From positions 7,978,017 to 8,042,016 of the forward strand of contig NC_084677.1 of the NCBI RefSeq assembly GCF_028389875.1: DNA of 64,000 nucleotides, read 5' to 3'. The notes beneath the pieces are model-generated. The model was not told the DNA's origin. It worked only from the letters and a program-made list of their open reading frames with translations, and did no database searches. This DNA comes from Rhea pennata. Taxonomy: Eukaryota; Chordata; Aves; Rheiformes; Rheidae. Below are positions 12,412 to 27,258 of this stretch, piece after piece (position 1 is the first letter of the stretch; the number at the start of each line of letters is the position of its first letter). Position numbers and translations under genes: made by a program.

Positions 12412-15400
12412 CAGAACTCAGGTATCCCAGTTATCCCCATTGTATACATGTTAATTTTCCCTAGTTCCAGTCCTAGGTCCCTCTGTGAGAAACTCAGGTG
12501 TGAAATAAAAGACATTTATTTTTACTTGGCTCCAACGTGTGGACAGAAAAGATGTGAGGACACCAACTGGCTGACCGTCAAGGCTTATTTGTGATACAGA
12601 ACACAAAAACCAAAGTCAGACTACTCCCTTTAACTCACATCAAACATTGTAATTCACTCTACAATGCAAAATCTATGTCAGCTCCACAGCTACAAGTTTA
12701 AGAGGTTACTTTATTAAAAATAATAGTAAAAAATGTAAGTTCTAATATTAAATGCCTACACAAAGGCTTAGATCTGTAGTTAGAGCAGTAAAATAATTTA
12801 TCCTAATGCACTAGTATTAAGGAACCACAGTTTCCACTACAGCTAATACTTAATAGACATATGAAATTCTTGGCTTGGAGTGCTTATACTGCAAATACTA
12901 GCTTGGATTCCCTTGTCCCACTGTCTCCAATCCAACTGGCAGCATGAATTCTCACATAAAAAAACCCTTATGCAAAAAATTGTAACAAAAGAAGTAATGT
13001 TGTTGTATCCAATTTTACAGAAAGATACAGAATCTACTAGTCAACAAGCACATTTAGTCAGGCAGTCACTTAAACAATGTGGAGCTCCAGTACTGGAAGT
13101 TATTATTATTCCTTTATTTTTATTCTGTCAGGATATTCAAGCCAAAACAGATCACAAAAATCTGCATGACTTGTGTCATTACCCATAGCTTTATTCAGGG
13201 AAATCAAATTTTTGATCTCTGCATGGGCAATGAACACTCTGTCCATTTTTTTTTTCTGATAAATTATAGGGGGGTAATTTAGCAGCAAATGTTCACTGCC
13301 TAAAATAACACAAAAGAAATAGATCTAAGAATCTTTTATCATCTGTTATTAGGAGAGAAACTGTCTTCTTTTTACTGCGTCTTACCACCTAGGGGATAAT
13401 GGTTAAGGACTTCAAGGTATGTTTATATCTTAGAGTGAGGCATGTGCTGCAGTGCTTTCTCAAACCTGCAGTAAGCTTTTAGCTCCCCAATACCTGGAAA
13501 TTTGTGCCCAAGCAATCTGGAATGTATGAATATGAGAATTTTCTACTCCACAACTTTCCAAAATTCTTCTGGTACATGCGACGTGGAAGTGCAACAACTT
13601 TCTCCTGCACATATTGTTCATTACTATTAATGTGAGAGATGGTTAATTTCCACCATTTCTCATGAAATCCACTTCTGCATGTGGATTTTGTATTAATTAT
13701 AAAGACTGGTAATTGATTCAAACCAGTTGTTTTCTGCTGCTGGTGTGTGTGGTATCAATTTCATACACACCACACAAGAATTGCAGATCATTAGCGATAA
13801 TATTTAAACAACTTTTATTCAGATACAAGTGAGAGCTGTGGTAAACTCAAGTTAGAGAACAAATCTGCCTGGAAGAACAGCAGGTAGATAAAACTTGTAG
13901 CCATTACAAAATCTGCTTCAGTCAGACCCAGTGTTAGGCCTGGTTTGTTTACACGGGCTAGACTCTTGTGAAGGGCAGGAGCTGGGAACAGGCATCAGAG
14001 CTTGCAGATACACCAGTACGCACCAGTACGCACCGAGCCCCGCTGGTGGCCGCCGGCCGGAGGAGCCGTCCAGGGGAGGCCAAGAGCAACGCTGCAGTCA
14101 CCCGGGGCTGAGCACAGCCAGCTAGGTGCTCACGCAGCCAAAGGATACGTGGATTAAAATGACCCAGCTGCGAGATACTCCCACGAGTAAGTAGCAAGGA
14201 AATCTGAGGAAACCTGGTGTAACTCAGGCTCCTAAAGGAAGCCTAAACTAACTGTGCAAGTGGTACAAATTCTTTTCACAAAACCTAACTTCAAACAAGC
14301 ACAGAGGCAATTTGATACTGTTCTTGCAGATACTAAAGTAAATCACGTGATTTTTATTCCTTCTAGATTTGAGAGCTACAGAATATAACTTCATTTTATA
14401 ACTCAGTTCATTTAATTGATCTATGCCTGGTCTCTGCTACGGAATCACAATTTGGGGCAGATATCAAAGTTAGGCCAGATAGTTCAGATCACTGGGGCTT
14501 AATCTGTCTCCTCATTTATTCCTGTGCCTTCCTACAATATGTAGGAAAACACTTTTGTTTATTCCAAAATCTTAATTATACAATTACCAGCTTGTTTCGA
14601 TATAAGCAAAGTTGATATTACAGTAGTAACAGGAACTGCAAAACAGCTGTTTTGTCTTTTCAAAATTGCATTAAAAGTTTTTCTGAAGATTATCCTTTGG
14701 AAACAAGATTAGTCACATGAGTATGTCTTTGGGGGAATAGATCCCACAATCAAAACTTTCTCTCATAGAGTAAAAATTTCAATGATGCTAAATTATTCCA
14801 AGTTACATGTTATTCATCTTTCTTTGGAACCGTAGACCGGCTAGTAAGTCATCACTAAGTAAGCCATTTATGATTACAGATTGGCTTAAGACTAATGAAA
14901 AATAAATAAAACAGCTATTATTAATTTGAGTAACAGGAATTAGACTCCTAGATTTTCTTATTCCTATACTGGAATCAGCTTCAAGTGAATGCCGTACACT
15001 CAATGTATTTTTGCGATCAGAAATATTTTTTGCCCAGAATCTGTGGCTCACTTGGGCTGCAGGATTCTGGGCGAAAGACTCCAGGATACAGCAGACTGAA
15101 TGACTGATTACCTTCAGGTGACAGTGTGCGTGTGTATGGCTGTGTGTATGTGTGGGTACTGGTACCTAAAGAGCAAGAGAAAAAACTCTAGACAAACAAG
15201 TTACCTGCCAAAAATGCAGCTGGAAGTGACTGAATAGTTTCAGTCAAAAAAAGGAAAGAAAAACTGGGGGGGAAAATAACACAACTTTTAGGTTTGTAAT
15301 ATCTAAACAGTATTTTATAAAACTTTAAAGTATGGAAGAGACTTTAATAGAACAAATATCGATGACTGTCAAAGACATTTTCCCCAAAATATTCATTTGA

Positions 15401-18400
15401 TTTCCACAAAAAAATTAAACTGTTAATGTAGATTTAGTCTGTAACTCTGTTCTGAAATGCATCATGTTGTCATGCTTTCTTTCTAAAGAGTTTTCACAAA
15501 AATAAAAAAGTTTGCTTAGAGTACACTTGATTACGAATTGGCAACTTTTAAAAGCTACAACCTTACTGACTAAGAGTGACTAGGTGAACATTTAGCAGCT
15601 TTTCACAAATAGTGATTTCCTCCTAGGACATCCTTCTCCCTAGCCCAACTCAATTTTGCCTCAGTCAGACCTAAAAAACCTCGAACACAGTCTGGCTAGT
15701 CTTGTTCAAATGAATATTGAAAATCAAGCATCTAATTTCTATACTGGAACACTGCTTTTTCCACTGCCTCAAGCCTGCTGCCATCCCTGGCTTATGTAAG
15801 CCATGCTAGTTCTGAGGTTCTGCTTCATCACAAATGCTGCAGCAGCCAGAAGCTCATGGTTCTTGCTGCTGTTGTGAAGGTAGTTTATGAAGAAGAGAGT
15901 AAGTAGATAACAGCCATTCAAATTATAAAGTCACTTTGATGTGACTACTCTGCTTTATTAAGAAAGCACCAGAGCCACCACTTTGACTACAAGATGATAT
16001 TTTTTTCTAAAACCATTCTTGATCATTATGCAAAAAAACCCCATCAGCTGCCCTTTCCTACCAGCTGTTGAAGGCAAGATGAGAAAGCACTAATTTATTT
16101 TCAAATGATCTATGTATCATAAATATTTAGAAGAGAAATAAAGCACTGGTCTCTAGGCACTCACTTTATGTTTCTCTATTAAAAGCTTCTAATATTATTC
16201 TTAATAATTTATGCATTCTACAGTGCTAATATACTGATTCTATGATTCATATGTCTGAAAGTGCGTCCTTCTGCAAAGGTACTTTTAACTTTTGTAAAAT
16301 TAGGGGTTTTATTTCTGGAAGTTTGGGCATACCTCAGTTTCTTCTGTGGTATACTCTGAAAGTAATCTAGTTAAGACTTTTCAGAATATTGGTTATTCAC
16401 AGTACATGCTTCTATATTCCACACATATTCTCCAAAACATTTATTTCTAAGGGGCTGATATGAAGGCTGAAAAATAACCCTTTCCATCACTGGCTTTCTG
16501 ATAGAATGTCACTCTGACTAATTGCTTAGTCTTGTATATAGGAAGCAGATATTTCTGGGTCCCATAATCTCTGCAGTAACTCCTAAAATGTTGTGCATAT
16601 ATAGGAAGAAACAACAAACTCAAAAGGCAGAATATCTCAATAGTCAGCTGAAGAGCTGACATCAGAACTTAGCTATTTCGATTTTGGACACTGTGACAAT
16701 AGGCTGCTTATGCCATCGTTGCACAGGCCAGAGAGTAAAGATATGCAGGACAGAGTAGAAAAAATAATCAGTCTTTTAGCTGAACAGATAATCCTTAGGC
16801 AGTCAGTTTGACTGCAGTGTATATACACCAATCCATGCTTATAAGGTATTGCAGACTTGGGCTAGTTCCTGTACCACTTACTATTTAATTTCAAGAATCA
16901 TATTTTGCAATTAGTTGCTTTATGCAATTTGTTGAGTGCAAATAATACTTCTCTGCAAAGGGAAAAGGGACATTAGGAAAGGTTGAGGACAAACAATTAC
17001 AACTCAGATTAAATAGTTTCTTCCTAAATATCTTGAACTGACGGCAGTAATTTTTAAGACAGTTGTTTTACTCAATCTGAAATTGGCTATTTCGAAGCAC
17101 AAACAAATCATAAGAATTTTATTTGAAAGCAAATGCTGAATATTTTTTTTCCTGGCTTTACATTTTTCTCCTCAAAATAGTAGATTAAAAGAAACAAGTA
17201 AAAACATATTTTTCTCCACATAGATGTGGCATCCAAAGTGGCATTCATTACATACAGATGCTATGTGAGATGGCTGTATCAAAATTCAATAAGCTAAAGT
17301 TTTAAATGGACATAGACCCAGAAAAGTGAAGCATATCCTTTGAGCAATGGGACATTTTCCAGTGTTACATGTAATTATCCCATCTGCATGTGTGCATATG
17401 CACCCATTATATGAAGAAGATTGAAATGATCAGCAGAAGAGCTATTACTGGTAAGGACCTATCCAATGTAGAGTGAAAAATGTCTAATACAGACTCTGTC
17501 AAGATTATTTGATCTGCTGAATTCCTATAAAGGTTTATTCATGTAAGTAAAGCAATGCCGAAAAGCTGGTTATTCTAAGCTGAGAGTTTGCATGTTATCC
17601 TTCTCAGGAGGGGAGGCATACTTTCACATCTTTTGTTCATCTCTTGTGAGATATCACTATTTGCTTCTCATGATGAATTTAGTTGCCACCTAAAATTCAT
17701 GAATAGCTAGGACTTTATCTTTCTCCTATCACATGAGCAATGATCTTCACGCCAGCTGAGAATATAAATGTACCTGTCTCAAGATGATTACTATTTATAT
17801 CATATAAACAACAACCTGGCCATGACAGTTCGGGGGCAAAAATCTTGTTAATGTCAAACAACTCAATACCGTAGAGTGCAGCCACCACTTTTGATGTATA
17901 TTCATCATTTATAAAAGTTCTGTCTGAAATCTGAAATTAAGCATGGGTTCACACTGATCACGGACAGTTAGATCTGAGCCAAACACTGCTCTCCTCTCTT
18001 CAAGCTAGCTGTGTGCTGTTCAAGAGTGTGCATTTACCTGTACTTCAGGCATACTGATTACACTGTGACCCAAAATAGCCTCTAAATATTTCATATAGTT
18101 TTGCATGGGCTTTCAAAGCATAGATCTATTCTTTATCTCCCTTGGCAAGTTTCAAAGTCCATTTGGGGAGCATTTGCACCAGAAGCACCATCATAGGTCA
18201 CATGTTCTTCCAAATTAACCTGCTAAAGGAATACATAACCTAATGTTCACCATTTAAAAAACTGAGGTTTCATTTAAATTAAAATGTACTTTTTAAATTT
18301 TGTTAATGGAAAAATGTTGTATATTTGAACATTATTTTGGTTATTTTGAAAATCTACATAGAAGTACTTTTGCTCTAGGTATAATATAGCAGGCTTCATT

Positions 18401-21400
18401 TTTAATCTTCCTTCCACATCTGGAAAAATGAGATCTCATAAATGAAGCTTCAACAGCCTTAGCAGAACTCTGGGGACCTTTAGCAACAAATGGCCAAGTT
18501 GCTTAAAAGGGTCAAGTATCCTCAGTCACATCATAAATCACAAGTAAAAAATTAAGACACTGTCCCTTTAGGCATGAACTGGAAAACACCGCAGGGCTGG
18601 TGTTATTTTCCACAGAAGGAAAACTACACAGTGATAGCACCAAAAATATATTTCAAGCTTTCTCTTTCCTTTAAGAGATTTTAGACTTCTTTTTATATAA
18701 CAAAAATAGAACAAATATATTGATTATACTGCCCAGTCCTCTCTCTGGTACTGAACTTCTGATTCCCATATAAAGTAGTGCCAGGCAAGGTTCTGGGCAC
18801 CTTCCTCAGATTGAAAACTTTTTTATCAAGTGAATGAAGCGAAAAGTGAGACTCGATTCTGCAAGCTGGGATATTTTAAGCAGTGGATGTGGAGAGGAAA
18901 GAGAATAAATTTATTATCATAGCCTTTGAAAGGCTAAAGTGACATAACATAGGCTTAAAAATGTTTTGTAGCTAAATTAATCTGCACCTATATTTTACAT
19001 AGTTTTTTGTTTTCCCTGAATTTTTTAAGGTTAGTCTGGTAAGCAATGCATTTCACAGCAAAGCTAATTCTTTTACATTTGCAGAATTCAAACTTGCATG
19101 AAGCTGAGGACTTTTCTAGGAATCCCATGGAAAAGGCAGACTTTCTCATGTGTCACAGGGATAACATCTCTGCAGTAGACTCCATTGTTTCCCCTCCTTT
19201 GTCCTGCACTCTACTCCACACCATCAAATTTTAAGACAGTGATAAGTGTGTTCAATCACAGCCTGGTTAATAACATTTCAGATTTGTTCTTTCTCCATAT
19301 TAATGCAGATGGTATTTATAGTTCTGATCTGACCTGAAAGACTGAGAGAGATGCTTTGCACAAAATCTGTCAGCTCTAATATAGCACATCAAAAGAGAGT
19401 CTTCCTTCCCAAATTTATAAAATTATACATAATATCTAGGTATAGCTTCTCCCTATATATGCATGTGAATCATTTTGCTGTGAAAATACCAGCATCTGTT
19501 GAGACTGCAAAATTGAAGTTTTGTTTGTAACTAGTCTAGACAAAATTAATCTTTTCAGCCGAAGGATAATATGACAATAGCAGTAAATCTAAGCATTAGG
19601 AACCAAGTACTTTGTCTTTGGGCAGTTACAGAATTTTAGATGCACGAAAAGTACAAGTACATGTTCCTACTGGTCTGGACTTTTCAATACAAGTATCTAC
19701 ATCTGGGTTTACAAATTATATGGAAAACAGTGGAGAGGGAAAAAAACAGTTAATTTTTGAAATGTTTAATTCAAAAAGGCAAAGTCATTACTATTGGATT
19801 TAAAAGTATTTTATCCCCTGAAAAACTAACAGAATTATAAACTATGCTTGAAATTTGCCTTATGTATTATTGGTTTATCTTCAATAAAGTATGAATTTCC
19901 AAAGGCCTGTGAACCATTATAGTGTGGTTTAATTAAAAATCTCTCCATTGATTCAAGTGCATGAAATTGTACGTAACATTATATCTGTAATTGGTAGAGC
20001 CAGTATGGTTTGACCTACCATCCCTGTATAGGGCAGATGGAACACAACCAAAAAGCACATTAGAACAACACAGCTCAATAAATATTGGATTCCAAGTTCA
20101 ATACAGTTTCACTGTTCCAGTATGTAGTCTTAACAAAATAGAAATTTAATCATATTAAAAACAAATAAAATGATGCATTCTGAAGGGGAACATTTTACAA
20201 ATATACTCTGTTCCACTGGGAATCAAATCTACGATCTTCACAACTATTTAGAAGGTATTTTTTCTCTAATATCCCTATTTTATAATTCCTGCAGTCAGGA
20301 CTATAATAACAAAGAGTTGATCGATATAATGCATTTATTCAGATCTGCTGGCCATAAAGGAATTAGTGAGTGTTTTGGAGCTTAGAATAAATAAGATTAT
20401 TCACATCTTAAATTTCTTAGTCATAACAACATGGCCCTGTAGAATGCCTATGAGGTCAGCATTTCAGTTTGAAGACATATTCTTAAGATATGGAAGGAGC
20501 ATCAGGAAAATATTTTTTGCAGTTACTGATAGACCTGCACAAAAATACCTTTTATATTTCATGCTTCTGTTTTGTGCTTTGCCCTTTGCAACTTTCATCT
20601 GAAAGTTTGGAAATAAATACGCTAGTTTATTTTTAAAAGAGCACTTTGCACATTTCTAATTGCTGCATAAACAAACACACTAGCTGATTAACACCTTAAA
20701 ATAACTTCAGAAAAGAACAGTTAGACAATCTGAGTTAAACTAAACCCATATGTGATCATACATAAAAGTTGTTAGGGGCAGAATGAGAAGTCCTGTTCTG
20801 ACTCTGTGTTAGCCAAGAGCTAGGCCTTTCAACAGAACTGGATTTCCTTGCCACTTCCCACACTTACAAGAGAGTCAAAATATCACATTGCTGCATAAAA
20901 AATATTTTTTTACAGTTATTTGTGAATATGGTCCATTTAAATCATATTTCTCAAAATATTTAGTAAGAGACTTGTTGACTGGATAATGTGCAAACAAACT
21001 ACTACTCGTTCAAATGTAGTGACCTATTTCCACTTTTATTTCAGGGCCTAAGGCAGGATTATAATGTTGTAGCAACAACATGCTATGAGCAACAATCTTT
21101 CTCCTCTGCCAGGATAGCTTTGCTTCTTTTGCCAGCTTGAATGTTTGGACTTTCAAAGGTCATGACTTTTATCCCAGAAGCAAACTTTGTTGCTTCTTAC
21201 TTCTCTGTTTCTGAGGAAATCTATTACTTCTCATATCATTTTCGGTCTTACTCATCAGGGTATTAACTTGTTCTAACTGCATGTTAGAGGATGGACTGGC
21301 CATTACAGGGCTGGAAAGACTCAGACCACAGATTCCCTGTGCACCTCAGAACAGACCATTGCCCAAGCCTTAGCTCCTTATAAATATGTAGCAGAATGTT

Positions 21401-24400
21401 TTTTCTTTTATCTTAAAGGTGATTTTTTCTGCCTATGCAAGAAACTTTTGGATAACAAATGGATTCCATTTGTTTGTACAGAGAAGGAGAAGAGGAAATT
21501 CCATCTCTTTTAGGACCGTCTAGACTTATAATAATAATTGTTAATGTGTATTCCTGACTGAGTCATACTTGATTTGCATAAGAACTGCTCCACTCCATTA
21601 TGTCCCAGACAAATTCCTTCTACCTACCTGTACCTACCCATTGACTGCAGCAGTTAAAGTATGTTCATAAAGATTCTGCCATCAACTGATTAAAATTCAT
21701 TTCAGCCTGGCAGCCTTAGCAGATCCAGATACATTATTCTTTGAGAACTTCTTGAATGAAGCCAGATTCATCCCCAGTATTATTCCACTGTCTTAACTGA
21801 AGTCACAATTTGGGTCAAAGTTTAGCTGAACTGAAAAGCATACTTCTAACAAGAATTGAAGAAAAACATTCACGATTTATACTGACTCAAAAACAGACAG
21901 TGGGAAGGTTCACATTACGAGGAAGTTTCATATCTCCTCTTTGATTTGGATACGTATGGGCACTTATTAGATTTACAGAGGTTTTGCAATCAAGTAGTAA
22001 TGGAAATCAGCTGTCTTGCCACTTCTATCTCTGCTTAAATGCTATATAGATGCCATTGTAAAAGTAGATTAAATAACTGTTCTTTAAAACTTTTGAACTT
22101 CGAGAGTATTTGTGCTTAGGAAAAATGTTGCTGTTAGAACCTCAGATCCTTATCATACTTGCTTTCAGGGCATTTTGAGAACAGAATTTTTTAAAAGAAT
22201 GCCACATTGAACCTCTCATTACCATATTTTCCTGTAGAAAAACAGTGTCCAGAGAAATATTCTTAGAAGACTCAGATCAGAAAAAAACCCACAGACATTC
22301 TGAGATCTAGTGGATTTTTTTTAGCCAAGACCTTCCTGGTCATGATTTCATAGTTGTAAAATTTTCATTCTGATGACAGTGTGCTCATTGCAAAGCAGCA
22401 GCTTTTCCTAGGGCAGATCAGCTCCACATGAAGACTTTTTTGCTGGTAAATAAGCTAACACACACTTTCCTCAATATTCCTTGCACACCAGCGTTAATGC
22501 TTGGATATTCAAAGCCCACATGCTGCCCTTATTCCCTTCAGCAAGCACTGTTTCAGCCTCAGAAGAAACTGCATAGTATTTAATATGCATCAATAAAATA
22601 ATGAAATTGATTAATGACATGTAGGGAAATCTGTAGATTTTTCCCTCTGACAACTCGTACCTTTTCTAGACTGACTTGTGCACATTGATTTTTTTTTCTG
22701 TGTAATCAATTTCATTTTAAATTGCTTCTAGCAATTATTTTGCTGCTATAGGAGCGCCACAGTTGCTCTGTGCTACACTGGTGTGCAGTTCATCTGACTA
22801 TTTATTCAGCTTCTCCTGTTAAGCCCATGACATTGAAATCACCTCAGTCTGAATGTACTCATTTCTCTTACTTCCTTTGTCTTACCCTTGCATACAGGCA
22901 CTAAACAAACTTCCCATGCACGGTAGTCTTACTACATTCTGGACCTTTCTTGGTTTATTTATGAGCTTTTCTTTACATCTGATTTTCCCTTTACACATTA
23001 AGAAATCATTTCACAATTAATCATCTTTCCCTAGCTTTATATAAATTTAAGTTCAGCTGTTTTTTTTTCTTTCACTCTAAAGAGTTCTTGCCTTCTCTAT
23101 CGCCTGTTAATAATAATAATAATAAAAACCTCTAAGTACTTTATTTTCTTTGAAACCACTACATAATCTGGATGAAAATGGTGAAAATGTTCAGAAGATA
23201 TTGGGGTGACAAGGCAGGGGAGCACAGACAAATATAAAAAGTGTGATTGCACACAGATTGTTTTCACAAAAAAACAGGCTAAAATTCCACGATATTTTGT
23301 TGTTTGAAGTGAGAGAAACAGGTAGCCAGAGTAGGGAATCTATAACTCCCACAGCTTTTCACCAGTACAGCTGAGTTCTGCTCTGCCATTACTTTTCTCG
23401 AACTAAGCAGGAAAGCTTCTTTAGAGAAATTATTATTTCTTCTGTCAACAGAACAGTTATTTTGAATTGTAGCATCTTTTGCAAAAGTGATTGACCAATC
23501 AAAGCAACAAAGGGGAACATTTTCCTGGTACATTTGGGGGAGCAATACAAAAGGAAACAATGGTCCGTGGCAAGAGCAGCCTAGTATCTTCGGAAGACCT
23601 GGCCACTTCACTCACTCGACCACGGGAATAAACAGAACTACGTTTTTCAGACAGGAGTCTCAAGCAGGAGTCCCACGCCATTACTGGAGCTTCTGGAGCT
23701 AGTGAAGAAGCTCAGCTTCCTATGTGCAAGGAGCTCCTTCTTTGCCACCACACACTGTAGCATGTGGCTGCACTATGAAAATTCTTAGTGTAATTCTCCG
23801 TAGAGGAGAAATAGGAGAAAGAATGAATGACTTTGACAGCACCTAGTGCCTAATGAATTCTTGGAAGATACTTAATTACTGTGGCCCTGAGAACCACAGA
23901 AGTTAAACAGATGAGACAAACAGCATTTCTTATATTCTGATTCTGATTACCCTATGGATAATGCTAGAAACTGTGAAGATTCTCTGATATTTTACCTTGA
24001 ATTTTCAGAGTTTCCTTCAGCAGGAATCCATCAGGCTTAGTTCTTTTCACAATATTTCACAGCTTTAAATATATGTATTTTTTTACTATGTTTCACACTA
24101 TTTCCCTTTGTGGTCTCATATACTATAATTGCGACAGTTGTTTCACAGTTTAAAAACAGACATGATTTGAGACAGGTCTCTTATGAAAAAACAGCAAGAA
24201 GCTGGACCCAACTCTAATATGAAGCAGCTCCATTTGAGCCAACAAAGCTGTGTTAGCTCAGAAAACATTTTTTCTAGCCCACCATTTCTACCCTGCCACT
24301 GAAGGAGACCAAACTATACAGGGAACAGAACCTCACAGCCAACAGCTACCTTCAAGATAGAAAAATTATATTTCTTCTGAAAGAAAGAGGAAGCAAGCCC

Positions 24401-26390
24401 TATAAAAACATGTTTGTGTTTAACTTTCATAGCACTGAGAACAAATGTGATTTTTCCATCACGGTCAAACATCAATATCATTACAGATAGGGAATTGGAG
24501 AGCTTATGTGTATAAAAAGAACAATTGAAAAAAAAAACACACTTATTTGTTTCAGGTTTAGGGTCGGCCAGTCGCATTTAGTGGACAAAGGAAATTAACG
24601 TACTTTTCAAGTGCTTAGGAAAGACGAAAGGAGCCTTGCCGTACGCTAATTTATAGGTCTTATCCATGGCTTGCATTCTGTTTTCAGGGGAATCCCTTGG
24701 TAAGAGCTATATATTGGATATGTGCATGTGAGGTAAAAAGGAATACAAAAAACAACACGAACTTTTCACCATAGTAAAGCTACCACTGCATTAAAAGATA
24801 CTTGAGGCCTGTATCTAAACCACTGTCATATTCAGGTCAATGTTAAATTTGCTTCAATGAGTTTCTTCAAAGATAGGACAAAGCCCTAAAAAATCTTCCT
24901 TCTGTAAGTTTCCAAGCCTGTAAATGATGCTTTTACATGCTCTTTCATTTGCAAAAGGAGATCCCAAATCTTCAGAAGACCATTGTCTCAATTAATCCAA
25001 CAAGGTTATCTTACTACCTCAAAAATGATTTTCTTGTAGATTCTATTGCCTCCATGTATGTTTTAGACATAAATAAGCCTGCACTGGCTAAAAAAGCATA
25101 TATAAAAATGTTAGTGAGATGTAAATAATCACCCAACTCCTGTCAAAAGGAATAAGGAAAATAAGTCACAGATCTACTTCACTAATATTTCACAGAGCTA
25201 AAATGTGTGCTTGAAAGAGACATATCTAAGTTTACCTTAAGCTCCTTCCTACTGACACTAGTTCAGTACAAAGTAATCTGGAAGCTGCTTTCAACTCCAG
25301 CATCATTACATAACTGGTGATAAACTAAGTTTGTCTAGGATAGAAATAAATAGTAGCCCTAAATTAAGCTGTTCACTGGGTGAGTACCTACCAGTGACCC
25401 AACTGAGAGGTAGCAAATGGATGTCTTGTATGCTTTGTTCTCCACATCTAACGCAAACGATCAGTACAACACACACTGAGTGTTTCATCACTGCTCTGAG
25501 GCAAAGTTCTTTTTCCCGATGAACGCACAATTCCACCTGAGCTCAACAGACAAATGTGATTTTCTTTTGTTATGAACCTTGTCTGGGAACTCCCTACAGA
25601 ATGTACAGTCTTGATTTCTGCAACATGACAAGCCTGAATGCTTAGGAAAGTAAATGCTAACATAAACAGAAAAGAAACTCAAAGCTGAGACTTTCTTTTT
25701 GGGGAGCTGAGGGAAATATGACTTATTTTATTTTCATCACAGTTATTCAAATGATGTAAATACAAAGAACAGTGAAATTTGTATGATTCTAAAACGTGCA
25801 ATAGGATTCGAAATGAACAGAGTCAGATTACTATCATGGGGAATGAACTTGTGCACTGTTGTGCCTAACAGATATGGCAGACTCCTGACTTTGAAAGAAG
25901 AAACACAGCAGTTATGTGCTAGATTAAAAATGATTTATTTACAGCTCTGCAGCTTTGAACTTCCTGACTCTCTTTGAACTGCCAATTTTCAAAATGCTTT
26001 CCAGAGTGCTATATTCATTCAGGCTATTTATTCTCTTTGCACTGAATATCAAGTGTAAAAATACTTTGACTTTGCCCAGAAACTTGCCTCTGATGGGAGC
26101 AGTGGGCACAAAGGAGCTGTAGAACTGTTTGAAAGGGTCTGCGCAAACCAGAGAAATGCCAAAAGGCCACTTCAGACATTTCTGCAGCCATTTCATCCTG
26201 GCAAGCCCAAAGAAAAGCCAGTTGAGGAATCTTAAATTCAAACTTTCCTATCTATCTTTCTCTTCATGTGCAGAACTGTTTTTTCTCTCTGCCACTCACT
26301 AGTCTAGTTGCCCCCACACACAGTCCCTATGAAGTGTGTATATCTTAACCACTGTTTTTTCCCAAATTTATCCACCTGTTGCTAGTTTGT
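12412..26390. other. Non-coding intergenic DNA
   Basis: About 14 kb of AT-rich DNA with no supported exon or RNA gene and no mobile element I can name. Simple-sequence patches occur (TG-rich around 15120-15160, TAA repeats around 23107-23124). A 102-codon open frame at 12880-13188 has no domain character and no splice context. Short conserved regulatory elements could be present, but they cannot be recognised from a single sequence. Confidence 0.5.
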
Positions 26391-26457
26391 AGCCTATAAA
26401 TCCTTTGGAGTAGGGACTGTATGTACTGCACAATTCGTACAGCACTTAGCACAATGG
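26391..26457 (+). repeat. Possible relic of an ancient amniote LINE/SINE 3' tail
   Basis: The words CTTTGGAGTAGGGACTGT (26403-26420) and TACAGCACTTAGCACAATGG (26438-26457) resemble the conserved tail shared by old amniote L2/MIR-like elements, which typically read 'CTTTGGGGCAGGGACTGT' and then 'TACAGCGCCTAGCACAATGG'. The resemblance is recalled from family knowledge and covers only about 65 bases. The family and its limits are unresolved. Confidence 0.4.
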
Positions 26458-27225
26458 AGAACCAACCTGGTTAATGCTACTTCAGTTTAACTTTTTACAT
26501 ACATTATGTAAACTTAGTACTTGAGATTTCAGAGTTAATTCTTTTCTAATCCAAAAGTCACTTTCTCCAATTAAATAGCTAAAATTACTTCTTGAAACTG
26601 AAATCTTGAGCATATTTCACATAAATTTGAATACAGTTTCTATAAAAATCAGTAAGTTTCTCTATAATTTGCATTCTCTCCTTGGCACTTCTGTAAAATA
26701 CTTGCTTGCAGGCTACAATCATTTTTGATTGCCTCTGCCTATTCTAGTCATATTTATTTTTAAGGGAAACATGGGACCATATAAGCTTGGACTAATACTG
26801 TTTGGCTCCAGACGCATACCCAGTTAGCTTCACTAGCAGTAACTCCCCCAAGTAGTTGTGCTGAATTTCATAGTTCACACGCACAGTCCAGGAAGTCCAT
26901 ATTCTGTTATAATTATTTATGTTGGATGTTGAAAATATTTTGATTTTTTAAAGTTGGTGCTTATATTTTTTCTGTCTACAATCTGTCAGAAAATTTCACA
27001 AAATTGGTATAAAGTTCTCAGAATTTATCCTTCATACAAGAAAGGTGATTTTCTCTCTGGGTAGATAGCTCACTTGGCTGTATCACAGTACATTCTTTTG
27101 CTTGGGAAACATATAATCCAGAGAATGACAGGATGTAAGAAATTTCTACTAATCACAATTAGAGTAACCTGGAATATCTAGCTCTCATATTAAAATATTG
27201 AGCACACTACTGAATATTTTGAGGA

Positions 27226-27227
<2 letters not shown>

Positions 27228-27254
<27 letters not shown>
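27228..27254. repeat. A(27) homopolymer
   Basis: An uninterrupted run of 27 adenines in AT-rich DNA. No retroposed body is recognisable directly upstream. Confidence 0.95.

Positions 27255-27258
<4 letters not shown>

Noticed and set aside
12525..12545. A sequence resembling a retroviral tRNA-Lys primer-binding site, preceded by AATAAA
   Set aside because: It differs from the expected site by a missing base and substitutions. No LTR boundaries, paired LTR or gag/pol sequence is visible, so it is probably chance. A search with avian ERV LTR libraries would decide.
12880..13188. 102-codon open frame
   Set aside because: Not bounded by good splice sites, no domain character, and overlapped by open frames on both strands.
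13741..13775. Inverted GT/AC-rich repeat
   Set aside because: Arms pair poorly when aligned base by base; the symmetry is mostly due to simple GT/AC composition.
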